Of a stretch of 64,000 nucleotides of DNA, positions 1 to 12,261 are shown one piece after another. The notes under the pieces are model-generated. The model did no database searches. It was not told the DNA's origin and was given only the letters and a program-made list of their open reading frames with translations. The DNA comes from Phoronis australis (lineage: Eukaryota > Phoronida > Phoronidae): positions 45,072 through 109,071 of the forward strand of contig NMRA01000084.1 of NCBI GenBank assembly GCA_002633005.1, given 5' to 3'. The first letter of the stretch is position 1. Each line of letters begins with the position of its first letter. The position numbers and the translations under genes were made by a program.

Positions 1-440
1 CCCTTGGATGTCAGTGGGCTTATGCATTTAGATTATAGCCTTTACCTTGTCGGGGTAGGCCAGGATACCCTTGCCGCTTACGATGCGGCCCATATACGCG
101 ACGGACTCCACTTTGAATTTCAACTTCGCCTTGTTCATCTTCAGGTTTCTCTCGCGGGCTCGATTAAGCAACTTGGTGAAAGCTTGATCGTGCCAATTTG
201 CAGCTTCTGCGTCTGAACGTTCGGTATCATAGACCAGGACATCATCGGCGATGATCTCAATGTTGGGTACACCTTGAAGTGTTTCAGATAGTTGGCGCGA
301 AAATTCCTCGGGCTCGGACTGAATACCAAATGGCACACGCAGCCAACGGTATTGGCCTGGAGAGGTCCACATTGTAGTGAAGTAGCTCGATTCGAGTTCT
401 AATGCAACATGTAAAACCGTCTTTGGCATCCATCGACGAC
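1..440 (-). pseudogene. Ty3/gypsy retrotransposon reverse transcriptase fragment, broken
   Basis: The minus strand encodes part of a Ty3/gypsy-class reverse transcriptase. An open stretch at 28-429 shows YRWLRVPFGI followed about 40 residues later by IIADDVLVY, whose paired aspartates are the polymerase catalytic motif, then a region matching the end of the palm and start of the thumb. The reading frame is damaged. Near 410-430 the expected upstream palm motif lies in another frame, so at least one small indel is present. Around 25-27 an in-frame stop precedes recognisable downstream residues. The fragment runs off the left edge, and no LTR, integrase or RNase H is visible. It is an inactive remnant. 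The family is clear; the exact lineage is not. Confidence 0.85.
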
Positions 441-3400
441 GCTAAAGATACGTGCACCACTCAAACGGGGCTGGGGGGGGGGGGGGNGGGGTTCAGTAAC
501 TTTGGCAATTATTATATCGAGCTAGTTCGAACTGTAGTGGTACAGGTAAAAGTCTGGTGTGATTCTGATTCGGCGGAACCGAGATGTCAACGTCAATTCG
601 ATAGTTAACGATATAACCTTGGAAACATTTTGTAGCGCGCCTTGCCAATTCAGCAGTGGGCGCATCAATGCAAAGTGCGAATAATATTTGCCGATATAAC
701 GCCGTCTACTTGAAACTTAATAGGGTGCGTCTCATTGTTACCACCTTAACTGGAGTTCAACTAACTTTTTCTTGTCGGTTATCGCGAAAACTTATCTCAG
801 TATCATAATCGCTGTCTGCATCATTATAGTGTAACCTACGTAGTGTTTACGATCACGTGACGTTGCGCAGCATTCACTGAAGTGATTGGATCGTCTCCAC
901 GTTGAACATGTCTTGCCAAATGCAGGCCATTAGAGTCTGTCTCGAGCACGACGAGTTTCGCAGAATTTACATTCCTCATTGATGAGCTGGACTGCTGGGG
1001 GGTGGGGGGGGGGGTTTGGGGGCACACAATGGACTTCTAGAATGTTTATTGCGTTGTCGACGGTTTCACCTGGTAATGTAGTTTACGTCTTAAAACGGTT
1101 CTTTCTCATTACTGATTGGAATGTGGAATCACGAATCTCGCCGGACTGGCTCGAATGGCCTGTCACCACTTCTAAATTTTGATACAGTCCTCGAGAATAT
1201 CACCTTTGTAGGCCATCGGCGCTTGTAGTAGGAGACGCCTTATAGGTGTACTAGTTTTCAGACATTGTCCTGACACCATGCATGCCAACTGATTTAAAAT
1301 AAGACAACACATCGAACGTGGTTTGTCCACAAACTACTTACACTATATTCTATCTAAGATCACTGCTATACATCACAACAAATAGATGGCGCTACATGCT
1401 ACAGGTCCAGCCCCTCTTGAGCAAATTAGCCGTCTCGATTTATCGCAAGCCCGCTGAGTGATGGGGATCCCGCAGTTAAAGATATGCATATGGCGACAAC
1501 GTAACACAAACACCAAAGCTACACGTATCAGTGAACATGATCCCGCGCAACAGACAGTACGTGGTTTCGCCTTAAGAAGAAAGTGACGAGATTGTTTCTT
1601 TTCCAGTACATGCTGCATCGAAAAACTAATATAACCGGATCCCTCACTGTTGATGATGTAACGAAAACAGAATTGACCGTCATTGAATATGTTCGGTCTA
1701 AACAACACACCAAAGAAAAAACAAGAACAATCTTCAAAGGCACAAGACTGTAAAGACAGATGATGTCCTTTGAAGAGTTGGAGAAAGACTACGTCACTTG
1801 GACATACCTCCCGATCAGAAGAACCCGGTTATTTTGCCACGTCAGCTTACTGTAATGAAGCGTATCATATAGAGCTATCATGATCAGACTGGTCACTCTG
1901 GCGTGGAGAGTACTAGGAAGAAACTACAGTAGGAAGATTTTTTGAATTGTAAGCGGTCGTTCGGCAATCAGACGCGAGCGTCAGCGCTGCATGAAGTACA
2001 AGAAAATACACAGATCACAGTTCAGTAGTTCTTCAACAAAAGTGCCGTCTTTTTTCCTACGAACTCCCTTTTACTCGTCTTTGAGTGTATTTGTTTGTAC
2101 CCCTGAAGAAAGGTGGAGTTCAACAGATATGGAACCGTTTTTACGTGTTTGACTACCAGACTTTTCCATAAAGTGGCCCCATTCCTTGGTATTGGTTCTT
2201 TTATAAATGAGTTTGAAAGATTCGTTATTGGAAGACGTGAGCCGAAATAACAGTACGTGGTCACAACTTGCGATCTTATCGTCAAGTGCACACCACAAGC
2301 TTTCTCAGAACATGTAAGAATAAACGAGGAAGGGACACTTGACAAGATTTTGACATTCGCAGCAGAAACCGTAGAGCGATATTTATATATATGTAATGTA
2401 TCCGACTAAATAGAACCGACCATCCAAAAAGAAGGAAAGGAAACAAAAAATTAGGCATGATAGCAGTGTAACATCAACGCTTTCCTAGCATTCACGTGCG
2501 CACGTACCATATCTATAAATATATGTTCACACACTAGGCTGATGACGTAATTTGGCGTAAATTTTGCGCATCATAATGCTACCCTTGGTAGTCGAGACGC
2601 CCAATAAACCAGAATACAGTGCGTGTGCTATTTCAAGAAGAAATCAGCCGATTTGCGAAATCTGTGAGTAGTACTCACTGAAAATTCCGTATTTTCGATA
2701 CAATCCCGAACATGGTAGTGTTATTTTTAATCTATGGTTGCACCACAGATTACTGTACAACAGTTTGCACACACGACATTGTGTACGGGGTGGTGTTGAT
2801 AAACGACGTGTTGCTATGAATTGGGACAACCCATTTTAGAGAAGACACGTGCCTGGAATACAGGTAACTATATATCACCGAGGTAAGTTTTGAATTGCTA
2901 ATGCAGGACAGTATTCGAATACTTTAAAATTCCGGAACCGGTGCTGAGAGCCAGCACAAGCGAGAACAATATGGTAGTTATGAACATTGTTCAACCATGT
3001 CTACACACATCGACTATGCATGCACCGCTGCGTTTACAGCAGTCGGAAGAGCGTAATAAACGGTGGTTCAAGGTGAATTATAATTCTGAATAGAATCAAA
3101 ATTGCAACAAAATTGGAATGCTCTACTTTAATCGACAAGTCGTATATAATTAATCGACGATTTTGTAGAACAATTTAAGTTTAAGAAACAGTTGCAACTT
3201 TCAGGATTTTTGATCATATTACCGTTTAAGCGGAAAATGAAAAGCTTTTCAGAAAAACCTCCATGGCTTTGAGGATTATATCGACTTATACGTACTGAAT
3301 CCTGAGTACACTCAAGTACAAAAATAAACAACTGCTGTAAATAACCAACATGTTATAATTAAATTTCACTTTTAACAAATAAACCCTAAACCTCCAATTG

Positions 3401-4047
3401 CGCAGCTCTGGTGTGTCGGGACTGAGATGTTGATTCTGTTTCAATAAATATCACCAAAAAGAATCATTTCTCGGAGTACACAGTGTAAGAAGCACCAAAG
3501 AGTGGTAGCCGAACTCTTTGCCACATGCTGCGAAACACTTATCACGGAATGAGAAGTCTTACCACGGAACAGCAACCTTGCCACGCAAGAAAACCATTTC
3601 CATTCTTCACAAAACAAATACTACACTCCGCCGGAACTTTCAGTTCAGCTTTCATTGTGGTAGGGTTTTGCGTACACGATACCAATAAGCATTTTTTAAA
3701 CCGAGGGTGATGAGGATTCCACTGCCGCGGTAAGGTCTCGACTTCGGAGGTAAGTGATCAGATTTTCTCAATTGAAATTTCAATTTTGATCCCTGGAATA
3801 ATCAGTTCATTTCGTGTATTGTCTACAGCAGTGAGCCCCATGAGCTGATGTAACAACCAGGTCATTCCCGTCTGTTCAAAACCTTGGAAAGTTTTAGAGG
3901 CTTTGCAAAAGTAAAACGTTCAACCAAAACAGCGCGAGACAATATTTAATACGTTTAACCTTACTATTCTCTAAAGTATCCCTTAATCCATACCAGAGTT
4001 TTCCTTAAATTAAAGCGGTACCAAATCCGCATTTGCTCGCCAAACAG
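441..4047. other. Intergenic stretch without recognised gene
   Basis: No reading frame here resembles a protein family. Two G-rich runs stand out, at 473-491 (containing one undetermined base at 487) and at 997-1014. The open frames are short and lack codon structure or domain motifs. The rest is AT-rich unique-looking sequence. Confidence 0.5.
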
Positions 4048-4205
4048 CTGGGTTGAGTTCAGTAACGCTAAAACCTACGCTAGGATCTCGCTAAAATCTA
4101 GCCAAAATCGGGGGTTCTCATTTAAAATACACTGCAATATCTCACGTACTCTCACGAAGTCTTGCTTTGTAGCGAGGTCCTAGCGTTACTGAACTATATC
4201 CCTGG
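4048..4205. repeat. Small inverted-repeat element (MITE-like)
   Basis: The two ends are imperfect inverted copies. The left end reads GTTCAGTAACGCT with GATCTCGCTA further in. The reverse complement of the right end reads GTTCAGTAACGCTAGGACC followed by TCGCTA. The outer right end reads CCAGGG in reverse complement, which is reminiscent of hAT-type ends, but no convincing target duplication was found. A rearranged relative may lie near 29460-29560. It has no coding content. Confidence 0.5.
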
Positions 4206-4419
4206 TCTCAAATTCTTCTATATTCATGCGAAGAGTGATTTCCGGATTACGGAAGAACTGACAGTGCTTGAGGCTATCCTCGTCGCACGTGCCGTCGAAT
4301 ATGCCGTGACAAACGGACTTATGGCTCAGGTAAGTAGCCAATTGTCAGTTCTTCTCAAGTCCCGGATTCATCTGTAATCCGAGGGTAAACGTTACTAACG
4401 GTCCAAATCAAAAGATTTT

Positions 4420-4895
4420 TTCAAGAGGACAGGATTTCAACTTCTTTAAGGTTATACGGGACCTAATCGACAAAAAGTTATTTTTTACCAGTTTATTTAC
4501 CTAAAAATCTATAAACTATAACTTTTAATCAGTAAAAGTGCTTATTTTCTAAAAGTAAAAAGCCTTTAGGATTTCATTCCTAACCAATCTGTCATTAATT
4601 GGGTTGATTGAGCGGTATCAATAACATGACCAAATTGCGTTTGACATGAATGTTCCAGTTGAAATCTAAAACACGGTGTTCCAATTTTCTAAATTATCAT
4701 TTCATTTTCATTTCATGTACCCTAGTTCTTTCACGAGCTTCATCAGGGCCCTATTTTAATATGCCTTCATGCAAATGTGGAACATTTTAAGAGCATTCCC
4801 TAAAAATAGTGCATCGATCATGGTACCTGGAAGTTCCATATGAATCAAATCAGCTATTTCTGAGGTATGATGTTCCCAAGTAAGCCGAAAATGGA
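4420..4895. repeat. Diverged interspersed repeat, copy 1
   Basis: Several short blocks recur in the same order and at similar spacing at about 42420-42910: a TAAGGTTAT block, an AAAAGCCT/GAAAGCCT block, a GGTATCAATA-CATGACC block, a TAAATTATCATTT block and a GATGTTCC block. The copies are too diverged to classify by eye. Confidence 0.4.
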
Positions 4896-5025
4896 CATTT
4901 GTCCAGGGTCCTTCATACATTTAAACATTTTTCTTATATTCCATTACATTTTATAGATTGTACTGGGTTGGAAAAATCGAAAAAAGCGAGTTTGAAAATA
5001 AACGTCTTACAGAATTCAATAACTT

Positions 5026-5031
5026 TTTATT
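5026..5031 (-). terminator. Candidate polyadenylation signal of the galactosyltransferase gene
   Basis: On the minus strand this reads AATAAA, 88 bp beyond the stop codon of the galactosyltransferase frame. Position and sequence fit a cleavage/polyadenylation signal. Assignment rests only on hexamer and distance. Confidence 0.45.
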
Positions 5032-5118
5032 ATATTGCTACTGTCAGAGAATATTTTAAGGAGATGGCTTTTTTGTTCAAACACTGACTCGCAAATTCCT
5101 TAATAAAACCAGAAAGCA

Positions 5119-6483
5119 CTATTCAATACCATATTTAGCTAAATCCGGGTACTTTTTATCAATCATGTAACTCCAGAACTTGAGCCACGTGCTGTCGCCT
5201 CCTGCAGGGACAACTATTATCTTAACGACAGGAGATTCTAACACAGCCATTTCAAACTTTTGAAAACTCAGGGTAAATAATTTGCCGAAGTTAAAGTATT
5301 GGATTTCAGCAGGAACAATTCTGGGTAACAATCCCGTCAAATATGCGTCGTCCACCCAGAAAAATGGGTGTCGATAACTTGCATTGTACAATTCAAGAGC
5401 GACGTCCGACGTCATGATGAAAGCTGCACCTGAGCAGTAACGAGGGTACATGTCGCGTCCGACAAGTTCCTTATCGTCAACGCACCATTTTAAGCACGTT
5501 TCGGGGTTTCGCAAAATGGGCATTGTGTTCTCGAGGTACCTACTGCACGCAATAAAGTGTTTGTCATCCTTACGATCGACATAAAGATAGCGCAAGGCTG
5601 CAAATATGTTAATTAGCATATCATCATCGCTCTTGAACACGTATCGGGCCTGAGAACAGTATGTCGCAATCCATTGGAGACCCATTATTGCCTTAAGAGT
5701 TAAGTTCCGATAACTATCAATGAAATTGCCCTTGATAATATCACGGAACAATGCTTGTTCATACCTTAACGCGTTGTGTAAACGTTCGTCGTTTTCTTGT
5801 AAAACGCCGATGAGAAATATGGTTCGTATTTTAACCTTTTTGAAGCGTCGCACACTACCCCAGCTTTCTCGAATATGGTTTCTTCGTATGTGATGATCAG
5901 GCGATGAGTGAACGTATATAATTACATCTACAGGCTCTTGACCACACAAAACTTCGTTGTTCATTAAAAAAGAAATCTTAGGAAGATAATCCGGTTTCTG
6001 AAAATAAATTGCTTCCGTCCATTGCCGTTTTGAAGTATTCATTTCTTTAGGCGGGTTCAGGGGATCGAACAACTTCGGCATTTTAACATTTTTGTACCCG
6101 TCCCATTTGTCAAACAGTTGGCGAATTTTTACGTTTGCGTCTTGAACATCGTTTTTCGGTGCTGGCGTCAGTTCATCCGGTGTTGTAACGGTATGCGCAC
6201 AATCACTTGATTGGCAACTATATGTGGCTGTCACGATAGATTCGTTCTTTTCGACAGATGTGTTCACACTTTCGCGAGGCCGTTGGAGTGACTGTTTTCC
6301 ATGGGAAACAACTCTAAAAATAACTTGAGAGTGGTCGAAGCTGTATTTAAGTTGTTCTGATGTGGTCTCTTGTGCTTTTAAACCATCGCGGTATAGGCAT
6401 GTTGCTAGGAAAACACACAGGGCGATTAGAGCAATTACCAACGCCTTCACAGCTACGCGAAACGAGTGTCTGCGAAGCTTCAT
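5119..6483 (-). CDS. Beta-1,3-galactosyltransferase family protein (GT31), intronless
   Basis: The 454-residue product is a predicted type II Golgi membrane glycosyltransferase that would transfer galactose or N-acetylglucosamine in beta-1,3 linkage from a UDP-sugar to a glycan acceptor. It has a short basic cytoplasmic tail (1-13), one membrane anchor (about 14-30), a long stem to about 180, and a lumenal GT31 domain. Family landmarks are RRNHIRESWG at 200-209, the metal-binding DxD-type motif in KSDDDML at 284-290, YCSGAAFIM at 349-357 and WVDDAYLTG at 376-384. N-glycosylation sequons fall at N74, N80, N149, N260 and N367. The start is supported by an in-frame TGA four codons upstream and an A at -3. 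The frame is unbroken, as is common for single-exon B3GALT genes. Exact donor and acceptor specificity cannot be read from sequence, so no symbol is given. Confidence 0.9.
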   Translation of the reverse strand: MKLRRHSFRVAVKALVIALIALCVFLATCLYRDGLKAQETTSEQLKYSFDHSQVIFRVVSHGKQSLQRPRESVNTSVEKNESIVTATYSCQSSDCAHTVTTPDELTPAPKNDVQDANVKIRQLFDKWDGYKNVKMPKLFDPLNPPKEMNTSKRQWTEAIYFQKPDYLPKISFLMNNEVLCGQEPVDVIIYVHSSPDHHIRRNHIRESWGSVRRFKKVKIRTIFLIGVLQENDERLHNALRYEQALFRDIIKGNFIDSYRNLTLKAIMGLQWIATYCSQARYVFKSDDDMLINIFAALRYLYVDRKDDKHFIACSRYLENTMPILRNPETCLKWCVDDKELVGRDMYPRYCSGAAFIMTSDVALELYNASYRHPFFWVDDAYLTGLLPRIVPAEIQYFNFGKLFTLSFQKFEMAVLESPVVKIIVVPAGGDSTWLKFWSYMIDKKYPDLAKYGIE

Positions 6484-7601
6484 ATTTCTGTTTCAAACGT
6501 CTAATCGTCAAGTACGTTGAAGGCTTTCAACAACAGTATTTGTTTACTTTTCCACTACTCATTTTCAAATTTCCAATCAGAATCTGCCAGTCTAGGTATC
6601 AAACAATACACCCGGACCTGAAACAGTTGGAGCACTTTTCATTTATTGGAGAAAGCATGGGACGTGGCTGAAATATGCATAACGTGTTTGGCATAGAATC
6701 ATGAGGCAAAGGTTTTGTCCACTTCAGTTCTCCCATGCCTTATTCGATTCAATTGTTCGTGGTAAGAAAAGAATGATGCGATAAACCATTGCTTAAGAAT
6801 GTGCTTCTTTTATACGAATGGTGTTGCAAGTATCAACCAATCAAAAAGTGGACGAGCGCTTTAGTACGCCTAAAATAAAAAAACCGCCGATACGGCGTGC
6901 AGTGGAGTCATTGGTGAATGGCCATGTTGGAGGAGAGGAATGAAATCTTTAAACCCATAAGCCCGTGAGGTTTTTGACAACTGAAACATTGATCCAGGTC
7001 CTCAAAATTCCGTCAGGAAAGACTAACGCGTGATTTGCATGGAAAATCATTGCTCAAGTTTAACTAATAAGAAGGTCTACATCATAACGACTGTTAAAGA
7101 GAATGACGTTTAGCCACAGAACTCCTAGCCCTGGAATGCCAACTCCCGCACGTGACCCATGTGTTCTTGCAATCTCGAGACTAGCCGCGAGAGTTTGCAC
7201 TGAAAATTTCCCGCTGCTAGCTAGACTGAGTTTTGATCGAGAATTGTAGTTATCAAATCAAACCTCTCATTGCTTCATTTTCATTTTTGACTATTGTTCA
7301 TCAAGCGAGACTCTTGAGGTACGGTGCCATACAATCAGCGATTTCTCGTCAAAAAACTCGACATTATTACAGTGGTCATTCTTTACAAAATATAAAGATG
7401 TATAATTTTGAATGAATGCTTGACTAAATTATTAACAGCAAGTGCGAGAAATCCACATTCTAAAACCTTTGTTTTTACAGGGTAGAAATCTTTTGAATCA
7501 TTGAAATTATTTACCTAATGGCTAAACTAATCATTTATAAAATTTTTCTGGTTCATTTCTTTTTGATGTTACTATTACACGCTGTTGTTTTCGGCGCAAC
7601 C
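6484..7601. other. Region upstream of the galactosyltransferase; no further gene seen
   Basis: This is the 5' side of the minus-strand glycosyltransferase. The bases just before its ATG read CAG then AAAT on that strand, so a splice acceptor joining an untranslated exon is possible. No clear TATA box or upstream exon could be assigned. The remaining open frames are short and unconvincing. Confidence 0.4.
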
Positions 7602-8346
7602 TCAGCGACCGCGAGATCGGAGTTGGCATTCCAGAGCTAGAGTTCTATGCTTTAGCATGTCCCTTCACAAAGTCGTCTGAACGGCTAGACACTCATTTCG
7701 CTTGCCTGGTGGTCTCCATTTACTTGGTGAAAGTACACAAGTGAACATTATCTTATTTAGATCTGCCTCGATTAGATTATCTCCACGTGCAGCATTTTCA
7801 GACGAAAAAGCATGTCATTGTCTTGTTACACCAGGCATCAAAAGCATTGACAAGCGGCCATTTATGTTTTTGAGAAACGGGGAGGGGGGGGGGTTCCTTT
7901 CCTCTGCTTCTCTTTCTCGCAAAGTGTCTGTTTGTGGAACCATTTCAGAGCGATCGCAAAACGTCGATTTCCANTCAGCGGCCGCGAGATCGGAGTTGGC
8001 ATTCCTGAGCTAGAGTTCTATGCTTTAGCATGTCCCTTCACAAAGTCGTCTGAACGGCTAGACACTCATTTCGCTTGCCTGGTGGTCTCCATTTACTTGG
8101 TGAAAGTACACAAGCGAACATTATCTTATTTAGATCTGCCTCGATTAGATTATCTCCACGTGCAGCATTTTCAGACGAAAAAGCATGTCACTGTCTTGTT
8201 ACACCAGGCATCAAAAGCATTGACAAGCGGCCATTTATGTTTTTGAGAAACGGGGAGGGGGGGGGGTTCCTTTCCTCTGCTTCTCTTTCTCGCAAAGTGT
8301 CTGTTTGTGGAACCATTTCAGAGCGATCGCAAAACGTCGATTTCCA
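7602..8346. repeat. Direct tandem duplication, two 372-bp copies around a single N
   Basis: Copy 1 (7602-7973) and copy 2 (7975-8346) are almost identical and separated by one undetermined base at 7974. They differ by a few substitutions, for example CCAGAGC versus CCTGAGC and CACAAGTG versus CACAAGCG. Each has a poly-G tract near its 3' end. The N exactly at the junction suggests two allelic contigs joined end to end rather than a true genomic tandem. The open frames within are mutually overlapping and not protein-like. Confidence 0.85.
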
Positions 8347-10921
8347 CGACATGCTTTTTTGGCAGTTCTAGATGAGCCCACTCGTGCATAAGGCGGCCTT
8401 GTCACCAGGCGACTCTGGTAAAACCTCTCTTTCATTCCTCCAATAAAAAAGTTCATAACCAGAATGAAGGCATTCATCTCTACCCTTGATGACTGACAAT
8501 CGATGCAGATTAACAAATGCAAGAAGTGTCCACAGTCGTCACTGATTTCGTTCGTCTGGTCATTTCACCGACACGTTAGCAGACCCAGTGATTCTCCAGA
8601 GCAAGCCTGGTTATCTCACTTCCGCATATTAACAAGTTAACATTTGCAAGTTGTGTCTACTCCAAAACATAGCGTCCGTTATTCCCAGAGTTCATGTCCA
8701 CAGCAGAGGTAAGGTTCCAGTGAATCATTTGTCCTTGGGGGAGGTCTTTCAAAAGACAAATGGCAGCGGCCAGAAACGTAACATTCCTAAATCCTTGATT
8801 TGACGCAAATTAAAATTTCTAGCTACTTCCCACAGGCCCATTCGCTTGACTCGAAATCTTACGTAACCCTCTACGCTATGCAGAACGCTCATCTCTACCA
8901 CCCTACCACCCTAGACACCACAACCTGCGGTAAAAACACTAACACGTCCACAAATCTGGGCGACTTTTTTAGCTTTGATTTTAGCCCGGCATGGTGTTTT
9001 TTCATAAATGTTCGACACCTTTGTGACTAGTTTATGTTAAATTTTGTGTTTCGGCTACAAGAGCATCACATAGCGTTGACATGCGCCCACCATATGCATC
9101 GCAAAAGGCAAAGATATAAGGAGTGGCCATTTTTCAAACATTTTCTCACTGAAGTGAAGTAAAAACATACAGTGCTAGTCCCCATAAAACTGACAAATGC
9201 CCCCCTGGTAGGTACATGTACATGTATTGAGATTGCCGCAAAGTAAACTGAAATTACCACTAGGGGGTGCACCGCAGCAGCCCTATCAACCCCATAACCA
9301 ACACCAGCACTGTTTATTTGCCACGACTCTTTTAGGGGTTTGAAAAACATAGAGACGGATATCAAAACTCAGTACTGAACTAACACTATCGCCACGGAGG
9401 GGTACAGCAGGTGCTGTAATAGGCAAAGCTCCTCTATACTTGGTAAAATATCGACCAAATTTCACGAAAATTCTTCAAAGTAGTATGTGTAGATATTGAA
9501 GCAACAGCAAAAGTAAAAATTGTTACTAAGAGGCATAGCAGAAGCCCAAACTCTCCAAAAATCAGCTCCAGAAATGTTCTGGTCAGTAGAAACATTTGTA
9601 AAATTTCGCAATGATTCCATCTGGCATGAAGAACCCAAAACTGCAACTATGGGGGCAAAACTTGCCATAGCCATGCAAAACTTGGCAAGTGCTGTCTTGT
9701 TCTTTATGGAAACACGTGTCAATTTCATAACATTTCACCACGGGACTTTATGTTGCAGAGGCAGACGAGAAAATTAAACTTGGCACATTGGTGCACACCA
9801 CTCTCGTCAGATCCGTCTATGAGGTATATGTATACCGTGTTGTTGTTACAGAGACCTCTGTTTTACGCCCACTTTTTGTAAATCGGTAATTCCTTAGGAA
9901 GTCGGCCACTCAAGCTAACTGAAACCGAGACGGTGACCTCGCCATCTGTCAGGCGTTGTGAAATGGCCGACGTGGGAAGTGTCTAGTGTCGATCAAAGCC
10001 GGTGACAAAAAATTAGGGGCTAATCTCCTGAAAACATCAGAGAAAATGAAGCGGACCTCCGAAGAGCATGGAATGCGTAACCGCTCTATAATAAACATCT
10101 GACATGAGGCGAGTGTCGGACTGCCGAGCTGATTTCGTAAATCCGCTTTGATGTTTCTAGAAATGGCATATTTGGTAGACAAGCGGGTTGCATTCCTTTC
10201 AGTATTGGGGATACGACAGTGGACTCCAGACGCCTGAAGGGAAATGACAGCAATATGCACCCTCATATGTATATATGGGCGCACAGAACTAAGCTCATGC
10301 ACTAAGAAAAAAAATGAACCTGGGAACAAAACCAAGATGTTTACTACCAGACCTAAAGCGACGACCGTTTTCAGTTCTTCAATGTTACTTCTATACCGGC
10401 GATCATTTGATTGGACTTTGGAGATATACCCAGCGAATAAATCGTATCATCAAATGAGCGATTTTGACACAAAGTTGCTCCACTAAAACAGATGGAACAC
10501 GCGTAACCAATCAAACACACAGCGCCTTAGTTTAGCAACAACGGAACGAACTAAGAATAAACCTGCACCACATAGCGAAGGATCACCATGGCCGATTTAA
10601 GATGCGCAGTATGATCCCACGGCAAACAATAAAAATATTACATAAAAATGATATAAGAAATCAACTCTGAAAACTGGTTTTCACCCTGACCCATTTCTAC
10701 AAGATCATAAATATCTGAAAGAATCACGCTAAAACTCACACGCTTCGGAATTAATCGAAGTTGTAAAGGCGATACGTTGGTTGCTCCTAAAATAGAGGAC
10801 ACAATCGGTGAACAATAATATTACTGACGTGCACGGTTTTGGTTGAAACTTTCAATTCTACGTGACCTGTTCGCAAAATTATAGTAATTCTAAAATTTTG
10901 TAGTGAATCTAAACTTCTATG
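8347..10921. other. Intergenic stretch without recognised gene
   Basis: I see no domain-like frame, RNA gene or clear repeat structure. The frames at 9434-9728 and 9949-10335 (minus strand) have no recognisable motifs and no supporting splice signals. Confidence 0.45.
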
Positions 10922-11062
10922 CATGGGCGGCGCACCATAGGGGGCTAAAAGGGCTATAGCTCCACTTACTTCAGTGCTGTACCGCCCATGGAAATGGACG
11001 GCGCACTCGATAGGGCGCTGAGGGCTATAACCCCGCCCCTCATTCAGTGCTGCGTCGCCCAT
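10922..11062. repeat. Two tandem ~70-bp units with inverted ends
   Basis: Unit 1 (10922-10990) begins CATGGGCGGCGCAC and ends GTGCTGTACCGCCCATG, which is close to its reverse complement. Unit 2 (about 10992-11062) has the same plan with GGACGGCGCAC and GTGCTGCGTCGCCCATG ends. The middle shares GGGCTATA. A third, partial copy ends at about 39232 with GTGCTGCGCCGCCCAT. This is a small, non-coding interspersed palindromic repeat. Confidence 0.6.
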
Positions 11063-11464
11063 GTTATGTAGTATTATCCGCGCGGGTTCATTTCTTTCAC
11101 ACACCAACCCCTGCTGCATGGAACTAAAATTCTCAGTGATACCAGGATCTCTCACGCAGACCGTAAACTGCACCAACGATTAAACAACGTCTAACATACT
11201 GCTGGCAAGTAGCACCCACAGAATTCGGTCTTTTGATGAAGTAAAATCCCAACGTTAAGTGTGGGGATGTAATAACCATGCTGTGATCGGTGAAATAAGA
11301 ACCGGGAAAATCTCTATTAGATACCCGTATTCGGAATATGGTTATGATTACGTTTGTGCATAGACAAGCAGTAGATGGATCCCCGACTCGCTTTCATAAC
11401 ATAACATGTCTAGGCAGGTACGCACGTGTGGAAGTTATTGAGTTAAACCGGCAATCTTGGCGAC

Positions 11465-11625
11465 GTACTGCATAGACAGTGGCCACCGTCTCTAGCTGGC
11501 CGCAGTCGAGACGGTGAAGCGCCTACAGGAGGTCATACGCCGGAAGCTTTTTCGCGAATTATGCCTCACACTGATGAAGACATCAAAGTTGCTTTGCTAT
11601 AAGCACCTTTTGCCGTTTACTACGT
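11465..11625. repeat. Foldback-family element, one end only
   Basis: It starts with the family's terminal hairpin, AGACAGTGGCCACCGTCTCT and then TAGCTGGCC with an inverted GAGACGGTG. It continues with the inner block AATTATGCCTCACACTGATG and ATCAAAGTTGCTTTG, which recurs in the complete copy at 40.7 kb. The other arm is missing, so this is a truncated copy. Confidence 0.6.
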
Positions 11626-12261
11626 AAGCCAACACTGCGTGTATTATCTTACTCATGTGGAGTATATTAGTCTGCGCAAAAGTAGATCACTTCTGTCATT
11701 TTGCGCGGTAGACGGCGCTTTTGTAAACATGGTGTCGCGATTTCTGGTTTCGGCAGTAGGCCTATCCCGTTTCTGAATCAGTTTAAGTGTTACAGAACAA
11801 TTGTTGTAAATGCCGACTCAGATCAATCCCCGAACCGGGAATCTAACCTGGACCATCCATGTACGCCAGTACATGTATGGTTGTGCATGCATAAAAAGTG
11901 AGTTAAAAGAAGGAAATGGGTGATTTTCGACACCTCACTGTTACTGTGGCCCCTTGGACTTCGACATCAGAGTTCAGTCTTATCACACCTAACTACTTTG
12001 GCAACAAGTCGGATATGGTCCCTGGTTTTGAGAATGACGCTATCAATATGTTGTAATAACTCCAGTGCAGGTTCCCTAGTTATACCTCACGGAGTCAGAC
12101 TGTTAGTGTTAGCCAGATGGAACACACTAGTGTCAGTGACACGAGTTGTTGGTCACTTTATAATTGGGAAAAATGGGAAACGAACAACTGGACAAGGACA
12201 TGGTCAAATAAAATTGATGACTGTAACAACTGAATAACTTGCCTATTATTCAGTGGAATAG
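11626..12261. other. Unassigned spacer between foldback fragments
   Basis: No gene or strong repeat is visible. The frames at 11701-11901 and 11920-12237 show no known motif. Confidence 0.4.

Noticed and set aside
7702-8371. Repeated frames of about 100 codons
   Set aside because: They are produced by the duplicated block and contain a poly-G tract. The same peptide appears twice only because the DNA is duplicated.
10787-11176. 129-codon minus-strand frame
   Set aside because: It spans the tandem palindromic units and has no family resemblance.
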